The notes below the pieces were generated by a model. The model was not told where the DNA came from. It saw only the letters and a list, made by a program, of their open reading frames with translations, and did no database searches. This document shows positions 29,837 to 40,890 of a DNA stretch of 64,000 bases, piece by piece. The DNA is from Sulfolobus islandicus Y.N.15.51. Lineage in GTDB: Archaea; Thermoproteota; Thermoprotei_A; Sulfolobales; Sulfolobaceae. The position numbers and the translations under genes were made by a program. How positions within the stretch are numbered: the stretch's first letter is position 1; each line of letters opens with the position of its first letter. The stretch is taken from positions 1,514,501-1,578,500 of the forward strand of contig NC_012623.1 in the NCBI RefSeq assembly GCF_000022485.1, read 5' to 3'.

Positions 29837-31160
29837 CCTTGCTCTTATATCTATCCACATCTAAATCAAAAAAGCCCTTCGCTGCGTTAACTATGGCCTC
29901 AGATAATGAAGGATGAACAAAAGGCATTAGCGCTAAACTCTCTATTCTCATTCTATTATTTACTACTAACGTTAAAATATTGATTAATTCTTCAGCTTTG
30001 TCACCAATTACTTCTCCAAAAACTATCTCATTCCTCTCATTTATTCCTATTTTAACGTAGCCATCCTTTATTCCGTTAATAATCGCCCTTGTGATAGCAG
30101 CGAATGGGAAAACTGAAAACTTCTTAGCTTCTTTGTGATCACCTATAACACCTACTTGCGGATCGGTGTATAATACTACAGGTATTTTAAAATTGTCTGG
30201 TGGAATAAACGCAGTCTCCTTAAGGATATGTAGTGACGCAACTAAGGCATCGAACATCGCCGAATGTGCCGTTTTCCTTTCCTTATTTATCACATCACCT
30301 ATTGCATATGCATTATTCTTTATTTGTTTATATTTGTCAACATTTATTCCACATTCATCAATTTCTAACCCGAGTTTCTCTATACCTTTGGGGAGCTGTG
30401 GTCTTCTTCCAGTAGCGTAAACTACCACATTTCCCTCTATCTCACCCTTCTCCGTGATCACTTTACCATCACGAAGCTTCACTATTCTAGTGTTTTCCAC
30501 TACATTTACTCCATCGAACTCTAAGGAATCTTTCACAACACTCCTAACATCCTCTGGAAAAGTTGGTAAAATTTCACTTCTAGATAACAAGGTAACTTGT
30601 GATCCTAATCTGGAATATATTTGAGCTATCTCAACTCCTGCGTAACCTCCACCAATTACTACCATGGAAGAAGGTATGGAATTCAAATTGACCGCATCAT
30701 CCTCACTTATTGCATCGTCAATACCATCAATATTCGGTATCATCGGTTTTGAACCGGTAGCTATAATTAACTTATCGAATTCAACAATTCTCCCATTTAC
30801 CTTTACTTCACTAGGAGAAATTATTTCAGCCTCGCCTAACTCGGTCTCACCACCTGAATCCTCAATTAACCTCCTACCTGCATTTGATAAATAATTTACA
30901 ATTTCATTTCTCTTACTAAAAAGAAGATCCTTGTATTCAATTTCACCATCTAAACCTAGATAGTACACAATTTCTTTAAATCTGTTTAATAAGAAAGTTA
31001 CGTCAAAAAGAAAAATACTTGGCACACAACCGAAGTTTACACAAACTCCGCCAAATTTCTCCTTTTCGATTACTATTACCTTCTTGCCTTTTCGCGCCAA
31101 TATGCTTCCAGCAACATAACCAGCAGTACCGCCACCAATCACTACTATATCATATTTCAT
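29823..31160 (-). CDS. lpd: Dihydrolipoamide dehydrogenase-like flavoprotein
   Basis: 445 aa pyridine-nucleotide disulfide oxidoreductase. FAD-binding VVIGGGTAGYVAGSILARKG, redox-active disulfide GGVCVNFGCVPS (C-x4-C), NAD-binding VVIGGGYAGVEIAQIYSR, second FAD motif NNAYAIGDV, and a C-terminal dimer domain with FVHPSLSEA supplying the His-Glu pair. It should reoxidise dihydrolipoyl groups with NAD. No 2-oxoacid dehydrogenase genes are nearby; the neighbours are DsrE2B and sHdr genes, so the lipoyl carrier of sulfur oxidation is the likely substrate. Confidence 0.9.
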   Translation of the reverse strand: MKYDIVVIGGGTAGYVAGSILARKGKKVIVIEKEKFGGVCVNFGCVPSIFLFDVTFLLNRFKEIVYYLGLDGEIEYKDLLFSKRNEIVNYLSNAGRRLIEDSGGETELGEAEIISPSEVKVNGRIVEFDKLIIATGSKPMIPNIDGIDDAISEDDAVNLNSIPSSMVVIGGGYAGVEIAQIYSRLGSQVTLLSRSEILPTFPEDVRSVVKDSLEFDGVNVVENTRIVKLRDGKVITEKGEIEGNVVVYATGRRPQLPKGIEKLGLEIDECGINVDKYKQIKNNAYAIGDVINKERKTAHSAMFDALVASLHILKETAFIPPDNFKIPVVLYTDPQVGVIGDHKEAKKFSVFPFAAITRAIINGIKDGYVKIGINERNEIVFGEVIGDKAEELINILTLVVNNRMRIESLALMPFVHPSLSEAIVNAAKGFFDLDVDRYKSKDGKT

Positions 31161-31170
31161 GCTAGATCAT

Positions 31171-31572
31171 TTAGAAGAATAATGTCCTATCAGCTTCCAT
31201 TGTTAGATCTATTAACGTAGATCCTCCAACTAGTTCTATACCTTCTACCACATCATCTTCTTTCATATGACACATATCCTTTAAGCTTTGTACACAAACA
31301 TACATCTTAACTCCATTGTCCTTTGCCATATCGAAGAAGTGTATGAATGGATTCCCACCCTTTTTTCTCTCCTCCTCTTGCCATTTCTTATCTAGTAGTT
31401 TTGGTCCCTTTATCATAAAGAACACTGAAGTCTCATATTCCATTGAAGCTGCTATTGAAGCCATAAATAATGGGGCATATGTCCTATCTAAATCCTCAGG
31501 ACCATGAGTTACTACAATTAATATCTTCTTTTTTTGCTCTTCTTCTTGACCCTGAGTTTGAGCTTGAGCCAT
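31171..31572 (-). CDS. dsrE2B: DsrE family sulfur carrier, DsrE2B type
   Basis: 133 aa. After a Gln/Glu-rich N-terminus it reads [34 protein letters not shown], and [20 protein letters not shown], with Cys in the position of the DsrE persulfide site. DsrE2B and DsrE3A bracket tusA and the hdr genes in Metallosphaera and Acidianus, where they pass thiosulfate or sulfane sulfur. Here it is divergent from dsrE3A and heads the Lpd/Trx operon. Confidence 0.85.
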   Translation of the reverse strand: MAQAQTQGQEEEQKKKILIVVTHGPEDLDRTYAPLFMASIAASMEYETSVFFMIKGPKLLDKKWQEEERKKGGNPFIHFFDMAKDNGVKMYVCVQSLKDMCHMKEDDVVEGIELVGGSTLIDLTMEADRTLFF

Positions 31573-31729
31573 ATTTTATTCCCAATTATAACTTCTTAAA
31601 GAACTTACTTAAATTTTTTATTAAACCTTTATTCTCTACTAATAGGTTGCGGAAAATAGGAAATAATTAAAATAAATGAAAAGGATAAAGCTTAAATAAC
31701 TTAAACGTAAAAATAAATATGGTGAAAAA

Positions 31730-32161
31730 ATGGTCGAAGAAAAGAAGAAGAAATTATCAATAATAGTCTTCTCTGGTACGATAGATAAGTTAATGCCAGT
31801 TGGAATTTTAACATCAGGTGCCGCAGCATCTGGATATGAAGTTAACTTGTTCTTCACATTTTGGGGGTTACAAGCAATCACGAAAAGGAGTCTGAATAGT
31901 CAACAACCACCTCAGATTGATAAGAACTACGAACAAATGGGTCCAGTAATGATGCAAAAGATGCAGGAAATGAAGTTCCCAATGTGGCATCAACTAGTAC
32001 AACAAGCTAAGGAGGTTGGAGAAGTTAAAGTATTTGCATGCTCTACCACTATGGAGTTCTTCGGAATAAAGAGAGAAGATCTAGCTGAGTTCGTAGATGA
32101 TGTAGTAGGTGTTGCCACATTCTTAGATAGAGCGGAAGGAGGAACCACTCTATTTATCTGA
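31730..32161 (+). CDS. dsrE3A: DsrE family sulfur carrier, DsrE3A type
   Basis: 143 aa. KLSIIVFSGTIDKLMPVGIL, TSGAAASGYEVNLFFTFWGL, and VKVFACSTTMEFFGIKREDL with the active Cys are typical of DsrE3A. In Metallosphaera cuprina DsrE3A transfers thiosulfate in concert with TusA. It starts the plus-strand sHdr operon, and tusA follows 11 nt later with a GGTGAAAGGG ribosome site. Confidence 0.88.
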   Translation: MVEEKKKKLSIIVFSGTIDKLMPVGILTSGAAASGYEVNLFFTFWGLQAITKRSLNSQQPPQIDKNYEQMGPVMMQKMQEMKFPMWHQLVQQAKEVGEVKVFACSTTMEFFGIKREDLAEFVDDVVGVATFLDRAEGGTTLFI

Positions 32162-32172
32162 GGTGAAAGGGT

Positions 32173-32415
32173 ATGTCTCAAGAGGTTAGGATTGCAAAGA
32201 CGTTAGATGCTAGGGGGATGTATTGCCCCGGCCCAGTTTTAGAAACTGCAAAGGCAATTAAGCAAATAAATGTTGGTGAGGTTTTGGAAATACTTGCAAC
32301 TGATCCTGCTGCGAAACCTGACATTGAAGCGTGGGCTAGGAGAACCGGAAACCAAGTAGTTGACATACAACAACAAGGAGGAGTAACAAGGATATTAATT
32401 AAAAGAATGAAATAA
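32173..32415 (+). CDS. tusA: TusA sulfur carrier protein
   Basis: 80 aa, standard TusA. Active loop LDARGMYCPGPVLETAKAIK with C-P-G-P, then GEVLEILATDPAAKPDIEAW and the final strand GGVTRILIKRMK. It relays sulfane sulfur or thiosulfate to the sHdr complex. It sits between dsrE3A and hdrC1, the gene order of other Sulfolobales. Confidence 0.95.
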   Translation: MSQEVRIAKTLDARGMYCPGPVLETAKAIKQINVGEVLEILATDPAAKPDIEAWARRTGNQVVDIQQQGGVTRILIKRMK

Positions 32416-32483
32416 GTTAAGCTAGAATTCTTTTTTAACAAAGTTTATAAGTATCTAATTCTTCTATTTAATTGTGAAATGGT

Positions 32484-33326
32484 ATGGCTACTAAAACTAT
32501 ATTGCCTCCTCTTCCTGACGATCCAAGATTTCTAGATATGTCATATGATGTTCAAGGACCACTACCGGAAGAAGAGAGGAACTTGCTAAGTAATTTAAAA
32601 CCAGAGGATAGAGAAGTAGCGATAAAGTTCTGGGAAGCTGTTAAGAGCGATTTCAGATATGACGAGTATTTAAGAGGGTGTTTGAACTGTGGCGTTTGTA
32701 CCTCAGGCTGCCCCGCGGCAAAATTCTACGATTTCGGTCCTAGGGAAATGATACAGTATATGATGAGGGATGAAGTGGACAAGATATGGGAGTTTGTAAA
32801 TAAGAAAGTTTGGGCTTGCGTACAATGCTACACTTGCTCAATGAGATGTCCATTTAATAATGAAATAGCTGGTTTGATAATGGTATTAAGAGAATACGCT
32901 GTGAAATTTGGTTTACAATCAGCTAAGGAAGTATTAGCTCCTTATAGAAGAGTCTTATTAACAGTAATCACAACGGGTAATCAAGTTACACCAGATATGA
33001 TCCAACCCGATGCCTTCCCAGATTGGGGACCACAAGCTGTAGAGGAGTCTAAGAATATGGATGTGTATAGGAAGGCAGTTCCAGTTGATCTTTTACAGAG
33101 GACTGATATAGGCTGGCACGCTTCATTACAGACTGCAGTTGAAATGATGACTATATTTGTCGAAGCAGGGGTTCTAGATTCCTTAAAGAACGTCGATAAG
33201 GACTTATATGATATGATTATGGATATATATGAGGAAAGGAAGCAACAATTAGAGGAAATCAAGGAGAAGTGGGAGAAAGGGGAGTTAAAGGAAGATGACC
33301 TACCAGATAGTTGGTTAGAGTTATAG
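32484..33326 (+). CDS. hdrC1: sHdr subunit HdrC1, ferredoxin-like
   Basis: 280 aa. Two [4Fe-4S] motifs, CLNCGVCTSGCPAAK (about residues 66-80) and CVQCYTCSMRCPFN, then a helical C-terminal part. In the sHdr complex this subunit passes electrons between the HdrB and HdrA subunits during oxidation of protein-bound sulfur to sulfite. It has its own TATA box (AGTTTATAAG, 32442-32451), separating it from tusA by 68 nt. Confidence 0.93.
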   Translation: MATKTILPPLPDDPRFLDMSYDVQGPLPEEERNLLSNLKPEDREVAIKFWEAVKSDFRYDEYLRGCLNCGVCTSGCPAAKFYDFGPREMIQYMMRDEVDKIWEFVNKKVWACVQCYTCSMRCPFNNEIAGLIMVLREYAVKFGLQSAKEVLAPYRRVLLTVITTGNQVTPDMIQPDAFPDWGPQAVEESKNMDVYRKAVPVDLLQRTDIGWHASLQTAVEMMTIFVEAGVLDSLKNVDKDLYDMIMDIYEERKQQLEEIKEKWEKGELKEDDLPDSWLEL

Positions 33327-33533
33327 TATACTTTTTCTTTATAGGAGTATTTTTTCTGTAAAGTTTGTTACTATATAAACTGTATCATAATACTAAGAGT
33401 GAGTTGGTTGTATCTGTAACTAACGTTTTTACCTCAAGTTGTGATAAAAATTATATTTACCCTTTCTTCTTGTTAGAAAGAAGTTTTAAAATAAAGTTTA
33501 TAAATCTGAAATAACTAATATAAATAAGGTGGA

Positions 33534-34847
<1,314 letters not shown>

Positions 34848-34904
34848 ATAGAGTAAAAGCAAAGTTTTTTAAATTAAATTTACTTAATAAAAGGTGGTGA
34901 TTAA

Positions 34905-36011
34905 GTGGCGAGTAAATCTGTCCTAGTTATAGGTGCGGGGCCCGCAGGTCTTTCTGCAACTAAAGAACTGGCGAATATGGGGGTTAATGTTATACTTGTT
35001 GAGACAGAGTCGTTCTTAGGTGGTACACCCAAGAGGTTAAAGTACAGTTTATTATTCCCCGAGTTAAGACCAGCTTCAGAGGTTATAGATCCATTAGTAA
35101 AGACTGTTCAAGAGAATGGAAACGTTAAGATTTATACGGAAAGCATAGTTGATGCTGCTAAAAACACCTCTGATGGCTTTGAGGTAAGCATCAAGGATAA
35201 GAAGGGTAATGTAAAGGTGGAAAAAGTTAATGCGATAATCGCAGCTTCTGGTTTTGAACACTTCGATTCTAGAAGGAAGTATGAATACGGTTATGGTATA
35301 ATTCCCAACATATATCAAATATCTGACATAGAGGGTATGCTTCATGATAATAAGCTAGTCACTACTAAGGGAACTCCACCTAAGAGAGTTGCGATATTAT
35401 TATGTGTAGGTTCTAGGGATGCCACAGTAGGAAATACTTATTGTTCTAGAGTATGTTGTGCAGTCTCAATAAAGCAAGCTATGGAGATCAAACAGAGAAT
35501 TCCAGATGCGGTAGTTCACATCTACTACATGGATATAAGAACTTATGGTCTAATGGAGGATAAATTATACTGGAAATCGCAACTAGATTACAGGATTGGT
35601 TATATTAGAGGTAGAATTTCAGAGTTCATGAGAGGTCCTAATGATACTGTGATAATAAAGGGAGAAGACACAATGAACTTGAATAGGGCATTGGCTGTAC
35701 CTTATGATATGGTAGTATTAGCTAATGGAATGGAGCTTGGATTGGGTTCAAAACAAGTGGCTAAGATATTGGGATTAGAGTTTGAAGAGCACGGTTTCGT
35801 TAAGCCGTTAGATCCAGATAGGCTACCAGTCCAATCCACTAAGAAAGGAATATTCTTAGCTGGTGCTATAACCGGACCTAAAACTATCTCAGATTCAATA
35901 ACTGAGGGATATGCAGCAGCAATGAAAGCTTATGAATACGTTACTCATGGAATATGGGAAGAGTCGGATTTCGCGAAGAAAACAGCTGAAGCGAAGGTGG
36001 TACATCATTAA
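34905..36011 (+). CDS. hdrA: sHdr subunit HdrA, FAD protein
   Basis: 368 aa from GTG 34905, fixed by the ribosome site AAGGTGGTGA seven bases before. FAD motif VLVIGAGPAGLSATKELANM, then AIIAASGFEHFD, the Cys-rich VGNTYCSRVCCAVSIKQAME that binds the single cluster of sHdrA, and GIFLAGAITGPKTISDSITE. It is shorter than methanogen HdrA, as usual in sulfur oxidisers. It does the flavin chemistry of the sHdr complex. Confidence 0.95.
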   Translation: MASKSVLVIGAGPAGLSATKELANMGVNVILVETESFLGGTPKRLKYSLLFPELRPASEVIDPLVKTVQENGNVKIYTESIVDAAKNTSDGFEVSIKDKKGNVKVEKVNAIIAASGFEHFDSRRKYEYGYGIIPNIYQISDIEGMLHDNKLVTTKGTPPKRVAILLCVGSRDATVGNTYCSRVCCAVSIKQAMEIKQRIPDAVVHIYYMDIRTYGLMEDKLYWKSQLDYRIGYIRGRISEFMRGPNDTVIIKGEDTMNLNRALAVPYDMVVLANGMELGLGSKQVAKILGLEFEEHGFVKPLDPDRLPVQSTKKGIFLAGAITGPKTISDSITEGYAAAMKAYEYVTHGIWEESDFAKKTAEAKVVHH

Positions 36012-36054
36012 CATTTTTTTAAACATCGATTATGTAAGGGATATTTTTAACGCG

Positions 36055-36738
36055 ATGTTAGCCAAGGATGTAAATAATACTGTGAGAAATAATCCTAAGG
36101 AGTCACTATCGGTAATAATTAAAGCAATGCAAATGAAGACCGATTTCCTAAATTCTTCAGAGATCAATACGGAGGAAGATGTAAAGAAGTTATTTGATGT
36201 GATATTTTATGCTAAGAGGCATTACAATGAAATTATAGGTAATAATGGAATTGATAAGATTAAATTAGCCTTCAAAACCCTTAGAAACAAGGATTTGCCT
36301 TATGGTGAAAGAGTTAAAGCTTTTACTTCGCTTAAGGCAAGTGAACCAGAAGACATAGAGGACATGGCTAGGGAAATAATTCACTTTTTAGAACCAGAAA
36401 AGTATCCATTGTGGACTAGATGGTTGTGGAACCCAAACAAAAATTCTGGTTCCATCACTTACATACTAAAGGATGGAGTAGTGTTGAAGAATGAAAAGGA
36501 TTATTTTAACGCGGTTTCCGAATTGAGGGATGTTCTTTCAATCTTTGGGTTAGACTCACCTAATTATTATTACGCCTCAATTTTTTTAGTATATTCCTAC
36601 GTTAGATACGTAGATTACGCAACTCTACTGGCTGTGGATAGAAAGGGAGGTGGACTTTATCCATCTCACCTTTCTACTACAGCCATGGTTTTAGGTCTCA
36701 AATCCTTCCTTAGGGTGATCCAACTTGCCAATTCCTGA
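36055..36738 (+). CDS. Conserved sHdr-cluster hypothetical protein
   Basis: About 227 aa from ATG 36055, 43 nt after hdrA. It is a soluble, mainly helical protein ([55 protein letters not shown]). This is the unnamed gene found at the same place between hdrA and hdrC2 in most sHdr clusters; function unknown. The frame is open further upstream without a better start. Its stop overlaps the hdrC2 start by 14 nt. Confidence 0.8.
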   Translation: MLAKDVNNTVRNNPKESLSVIIKAMQMKTDFLNSSEINTEEDVKKLFDVIFYAKRHYNEIIGNNGIDKIKLAFKTLRNKDLPYGERVKAFTSLKASEPEDIEDMAREIIHFLEPEKYPLWTRWLWNPNKNSGSITYILKDGVVLKNEKDYFNAVSELRDVLSIFGLDSPNYYYASIFLVYSYVRYVDYATLLAVDRKGGGLYPSHLSTTAMVLGLKSFLRVIQLANS

Positions 36739-37417
36739 ATTAGAAAAATCCATAGTTAAAGGTCTAATTCAAAAAGACAAGGTAATAGTGGATGGCGTAG
36801 AGCTAGATGGAACGTGGAACGCCTTCATGATTGAGAGAACACAGACTGGTTACGATCCTACAGTATGGGACGAGATAGCCAATACTCTAGAAGGCGTTAC
36901 AATAAGCGCTTGCTGGCAATGCGGGACTTGTACCTCAGGTTGTACAATGAGAGAATACGATCCAGACTATAGTCCAAGACGATTTATAGATTTAGCCAGA
37001 AAGGGCGACAAACAAGCACTTATTGAATTGCAAAACTCACTCTGGAGATGTGTATCATGTCAGAAATGTACTCACAGATGTCCTAAGGGAGTGCTAGTAG
37101 AAGAAGTGGTACATTCAATTCATCATTATCTATTAAAGCATGGGTTAGTTAAGAAAGATCCCGGTACAATATTTGATGAAATATTCCTAGAGACTGTGAT
37201 CAAAAACGGCGGAAGAATTTCAGAACTAACATTAGGTGCTGCCGCAGCTAAAGCTGGAATGGTTACACTGAGTTTAAAGGATCTAATTAATATAAGTGCA
37301 GCGATATTGAAAGGAGGACTTATAAAAGATGTTTTAAGGCCAAATAGAGTTAAGAATTGGGATAGAGTACAAAAAGTATTGGAGGAAGCAATGAAGGAGG
37401 AGGTGGTACCAGAATGA
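36725..37417 (+). CDS. hdrC2: sHdr subunit HdrC2, ferredoxin-like
   Basis: 230 aa from TTG 36725 ([14 protein letters not shown]). Two cluster motifs, [17 protein letters not shown] and [15 protein letters not shown], followed by a helical half. It is the second HdrC of the duplicated HdrCB pair in sHdr. Coupled by overlap to the upstream hypothetical gene (14 nt) and to hdrB2 (4 nt). Confidence 0.92.
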   Translation: MPIPELEKSIVKGLIQKDKVIVDGVELDGTWNAFMIERTQTGYDPTVWDEIANTLEGVTISACWQCGTCTSGCTMREYDPDYSPRRFIDLARKGDKQALIELQNSLWRCVSCQKCTHRCPKGVLVEEVVHSIHHYLLKHGLVKKDPGTIFDEIFLETVIKNGGRISELTLGAAAAKAGMVTLSLKDLINISAAILKGGLIKDVLRPNRVKNWDRVQKVLEEAMKEEVVPE

Positions 37418-38331
37418 CATTACCTACACCTTATGGTAAAGTAGCATTCTATCCAGGCTGTGCTTTAGATGGATTAGGTAAATCTTATGACATCTCATTA
37501 AAGCTAGTTGCACAGGATTTAGGTATCCCATTAGAGAAGATCGAGGACTATAACTGTTGTGGTGCATTGGAAGTAAAGAACGTAAATACTATGGCAGGAA
37601 TATTATTACCAGCAAGGAATTTAGCGTTAGCAAGGGAAATGGGAGCTGATGCGGTAGTTTCAGCTTGTCCTGGCTGTCACTATTCCTTATCTAGAACTCA
37701 ATATTATCTAACTAAATACCCAAAATTAAGAGAGAAGACTAATATGTATTTGGAAAAAATGGGTACTAACAATTACGATCTAAAGCTGATGCTAGTTCAC
37801 GCTGTTGAATATATTTATAATACCGTAGGGATTGAGGCTATTAAGACTAAGGTAAGAAGACCACTCACTGGATTAAAAGTGGCACCTTATTACGGTTGTC
37901 TATACGTTAGACCCAAATCATATACTTTGGCCGGATATATGAAAATGAGGGATGATCCAGAGAGACCATTCTTCATGGACGAAATACTGAAGGCGTTAGG
38001 TGCGGAAGTCGTACCATTTGAGGCTAAGACAATGTGCTGCGGCGGTCCTCATGTTTACTCTGATGTAGAAGTAGCCTTACACTTAGAGGCTAGAATATTA
38101 AAGGAGGCTAAAAGAAACGGTGCGGAAATATTAGTCACAGATTGTCCACTAGGCCACGTAGCTATTGAAACTAACATGGAGAAAATAGCTAAAAAATATG
38201 GTGAAGATCTAAGGACACCATTAGCTTACTTCTCACAACTAGTGGCCTTCGCCTTTGGTCATAGCCCAGAAGAAACTTTACTTACAGCCAATATTACTAA
38301 TCCAATGTCAATACTCAAAAGATATTTGTAA
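37414..38331 (+). CDS. hdrB2: sHdr subunit HdrB2
   Basis: 305 aa with two CCG domains: [31 protein letters not shown], then [20 protein letters not shown] and VTDCPLG. The complete C-x(n)-CC-x(n)-C-x2-C set suggests both noncubane clusters, unlike HdrB1. It is the last gene of the sHdr operon. The start is preceded by AAGGAGGAGGTGG, a strong ribosome site for this genome. Confidence 0.94.
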   Translation: MTLPTPYGKVAFYPGCALDGLGKSYDISLKLVAQDLGIPLEKIEDYNCCGALEVKNVNTMAGILLPARNLALAREMGADAVVSACPGCHYSLSRTQYYLTKYPKLREKTNMYLEKMGTNNYDLKLMLVHAVEYIYNTVGIEAIKTKVRRPLTGLKVAPYYGCLYVRPKSYTLAGYMKMRDDPERPFFMDEILKALGAEVVPFEAKTMCCGGPHVYSDVEVALHLEARILKEAKRNGAEILVTDCPLGHVAIETNMEKIAKKYGEDLRTPLAYFSQLVAFAFGHSPEETLLTANITNPMSILKRYL

Positions 38332-38582
38332 CCTTTTTCCATTTATTATATATGCCTTTTTTCTTTATAGATTTTTAACACGCATTACGGTATAAGACTA
38401 TATAATTACATGGAAGAGCCTAAGCTTAGAGAGGATGGAATAGAGATAAATCGAATTGTATTAAATCCGATTTATAAGTACTCATGTGACTGTTGTGTAG
38501 ATGGTTTTTATCAGCAATATCTTTGGGGAAGGAAAGACTATAGCACTTTCACGTGACTTTTAAATACTTCTAGTTACTTTTA

Positions 38583-39193
38583 ATTACTGCGGAGAGGTAT
38601 CTAACACCTAGTGAGGTTGCTGAAATATTTGGCATGAGCAGGAGTGGTGTTATTAAGTGGATTAGGGAGGGGAAGATAAAGGCCGTTGAAGTTAACGGTA
38701 GGTGGAGAATACCTTACAGCGAAATTGAAAGATTACTGTCTGGCGGTGGAAGGGTTAAACAAGTAGCGATTTACGCTCGAGTTTCATCAAATACACAAAA
38801 GGACGACTTGGAGAGGCAGTTGGACGCATTGAGAGAATGGGTTAGGAAAACTCTCGGAGGAGTGGGTGTAATAGAAATTAAGGATATAGGTTCTGGATTG
38901 AAAGAGGATAGGAGAGGGTTAAAGAAGTTAATAGAATTAGCCAAGAGGAGGCAAATTGACGCAGTTGTAGTAGCTTATAAGGACTAACACGTTTCGGTTT
39001 CGAATACCTCGTAGAGTTATTCAAAGCTTACGGAGTAAATGTTATTGTGGCTTTCCAAGATGAACCTAAGGATTACACGCAGGAGCTAGTGGAGGACTTT
39101 GTAGAAATCGTTAAATCATTCGCCTCTAGAATTTACGGTCACAAATATGAGAAGGTGGTAAAATGTGTTGAAGACGTTGAAAAGGACTGTTAA
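38583..39193 (+). pseudogene. tnpA: tnpA serine recombinase, degraded
   Basis: A MerR-like HTH (LTPSEVAEIFGMSRSGVIKW) is followed by a serine-resolvase domain with IYARVSSNTQKDDLERQLDA, the catalytic Ser in RVSS. The frame stops at AYKD (38985); the continuation LTRFGFEYLVELFKAYGVNV is in another frame up to 39193, so about four bases are missing near 38983. No ATG, GTG or TTG precedes the HTH in its frame, so the start also seems lost. The recombinase is almost certainly inactive. Confidence 0.85.
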
Positions 39194-40490
39194 ACTGGAG
39201 AGCGACTCTCTGAACGAGTGGACGTACCGCGTTCTTAAGGAGGTTGAAGAATATCAGAGGGAGATCGTTAACGAAATGATTGAGGTAATCCTATCAAAGC
39301 GCTTACAGACCACTAGGAAGAAATTACATGAGAGGTTTTACAATCATTATAAGGAGAAGTACTCCTTCTTACCTTCAAGGGTTATTGAAGGTTCTTATAT
39401 TGTAGCTGGAAGGATTGTTAAGAGCTTTAGGGAGAGAAGGAAGAAAGGGTTAACGAGGAAGGATAAACCAGAGTATAAGAGAGTTGTAATCACTATTCCT
39501 AACATGGTTAATTGGAGGTTTAACAAGGTTTCTGTCAGCGTCCTAACTCACAAGGGTTGGGTTGAGATACCCCTCAAGTTCACCAAGCAATTTACCCGCT
39601 ACGTATATGAAGGTTGGAGGGTTTCGCAAGAGCTTAAGCTGAGGTTAGTGGGTAGGAAAGTCCTAGTTTGGTTGACTTTTGAGAAGGAGGTTGAGGTTGA
39701 CACGAAAGACGGCAATTATATCTCTATTGACGTTAATGAGAATAACGTCACGGTAGCGGTTTTTGAAGATTTTAAACTCAAGGAATTGAGAAGATATGAG
39801 ACTGGGTTAGGGAGGATTGTGGTTAATTACTCCTTGAGGAGGGAAGAGATTACTAAGGGGCATTCAACTAAGGACGAGTTAATAAAGAAGAAGTTGGGGA
39901 AGCTGAGGGAGAGGGAGAGGAAAATTGACGTGTTAAGGAAGACTGTTAAGAGGATAACAGAGCTTGCTAGGAGTTTAAGTGCTAAAGTCGTAGTAGGTAA
40001 GTTTTCCTCAAGGTCTAAGGATAAGATGGAGAGCAATAAAAATGATAAGCTTAGGCATAGGATTCACCAGTGGAGTGTTGTTAAATTTGTGGAGATGTTG
40101 AAAACTCAGCCGATAGACGTCGCGGAGGTTTCTGAATCTTATACTTCCTCTATTAACCCATTTAACGGTGAGAAGTTGAAGAAGAGAAAGCAGGTAGTTG
40201 AGAAAGTTATCAAAGTTTTAAACCCCCATCTGATGACGGGCTCTGCTCACGAGGGTGGGGGTGTAAAAGTACTGAAGGTGAACGCTAGGTACTTGGAAAG
40301 CGGTGAAGTTCTTTTGGAGAGGGATTCTATTGCTCCTCTTAACTTGGCAAGAAAGGTGGATGGGAGGGTATTGGTGTTTCCCTCGACTAGCCCCAATGAG
40401 TTAAGGGTGACTGTGTATGATCCCTTAAGAGGGGTGCCCGTGGTGGAATTAGAAGTAATTAAAAGTAAGGATAAGTTACGCCACGGGTAA
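39165..40490 (+). CDS. tnpB: TnpB-family protein, atypical
   Basis: 441 aa from GTG 39165, overlapping the end of tnpA. RuvC-I is visible as ISIDVNENNVTVAVF (Asp). At the RuvC-II position, AKVVVGKFSSRSKDKM, the expected Glu is Gly. The C-terminal RuvC-III-like ERDSIAPLNLARK keeps Asp, but the C-x2-C...C-x2-C zinc finger of ordinary TnpB is absent. TnpB proteins are RNA-guided nucleases; this one may be catalytically dead or belong to a divergent subgroup with a different Glu. Compare the intact TnpB at 61658. Confidence 0.75.
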   Translation: MLKTLKRTVKLESDSLNEWTYRVLKEVEEYQREIVNEMIEVILSKRLQTTRKKLHERFYNHYKEKYSFLPSRVIEGSYIVAGRIVKSFRERRKKGLTRKDKPEYKRVVITIPNMVNWRFNKVSVSVLTHKGWVEIPLKFTKQFTRYVYEGWRVSQELKLRLVGRKVLVWLTFEKEVEVDTKDGNYISIDVNENNVTVAVFEDFKLKELRRYETGLGRIVVNYSLRREEITKGHSTKDELIKKKLGKLRERERKIDVLRKTVKRITELARSLSAKVVVGKFSSRSKDKMESNKNDKLRHRIHQWSVVKFVEMLKTQPIDVAEVSESYTSSINPFNGEKLKKRKQVVEKVIKVLNPHLMTGSAHEGGGVKVLKVNARYLESGEVLLERDSIAPLNLARKVDGRVLVFPSTSPNELRVTVYDPLRGVPVVELEVIKSKDKLRHG

Positions 40491-40492
40491 AC
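40220..40492 (+). ncRNA. Candidate omega/reRNA at the IS right end
   Basis: The 3' end of tnpB and the element end fold strongly: CCCCCA (40223-40228) with TGGGGG (40256-40261); TTAAGGG (40401-40407) with CCCTTAA (40422-40428); CCCGTGG (40437-40443) with CCACGGG (40481-40487). The fau-1 element keeps the same stems with compensating changes. TnpB systems use such right-end RNAs as guides, with the guide taken from flanking DNA, here from 40493 on. RNA identity is inferred. Confidence 0.5.
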
Positions 40493-40890
40493 ACAAGTGG
40501 ATAGGGGTATAATTGGTGTAGTTCTAAGCCCTAAACATCACAACTTTTCATTACGTCATTCATCGCTTAACTTCGTGTATGAACTAATAGATAGGAAAGG
40601 ATTAATTCTAGTACTATATGATCCTTCTTTAGATGAACTAAAATGGTTATTGGATAAATATACTTTTCCCGTTGTACTCATTAATAGTGAACACGTTGTT
40701 AATAACGAGAGAGTCTATTATGTAGTGAATCATTCTTCAACAATTATCGATCCAAGAAGAAGTATTTATGGTAGTGATGCTCCATACAATTCTCTTAATT
40801 TAATCCAAAGTGCAAAACTCTTTATAAAAAATCATGGCTATGATAAGGATGTTGCATACAAAAACGCAACTGAACTATTGAACAAGGTTA

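Larger units (their letters stand above)
38553..40492 (+). mobile_element. IS607-type element (tnpA dead, tnpB open)
   Basis: About 1.94 kb carrying a serine-recombinase tnpA and a TnpB-family gene in the same direction with overlapping ends, the IS607 layout. Subterminal inverted repeats TTACTTTTAATTACT (38574-38588) and AGTAATTAAAAGTAA (40454-40468) are perfect over 15 bp. No target duplication is seen. Removing the segment restores the frame of the interrupted host gene. The ~290 bp element in fau-1 is its non-autonomous relative. Confidence 0.85.

Noticed and set aside
40228..40262. CTGATGA inside the IS stem as a C/D box sRNA
   Set aside because: No D box at the right spacing; the segment lies in tnpB and fits the IS end structure better.
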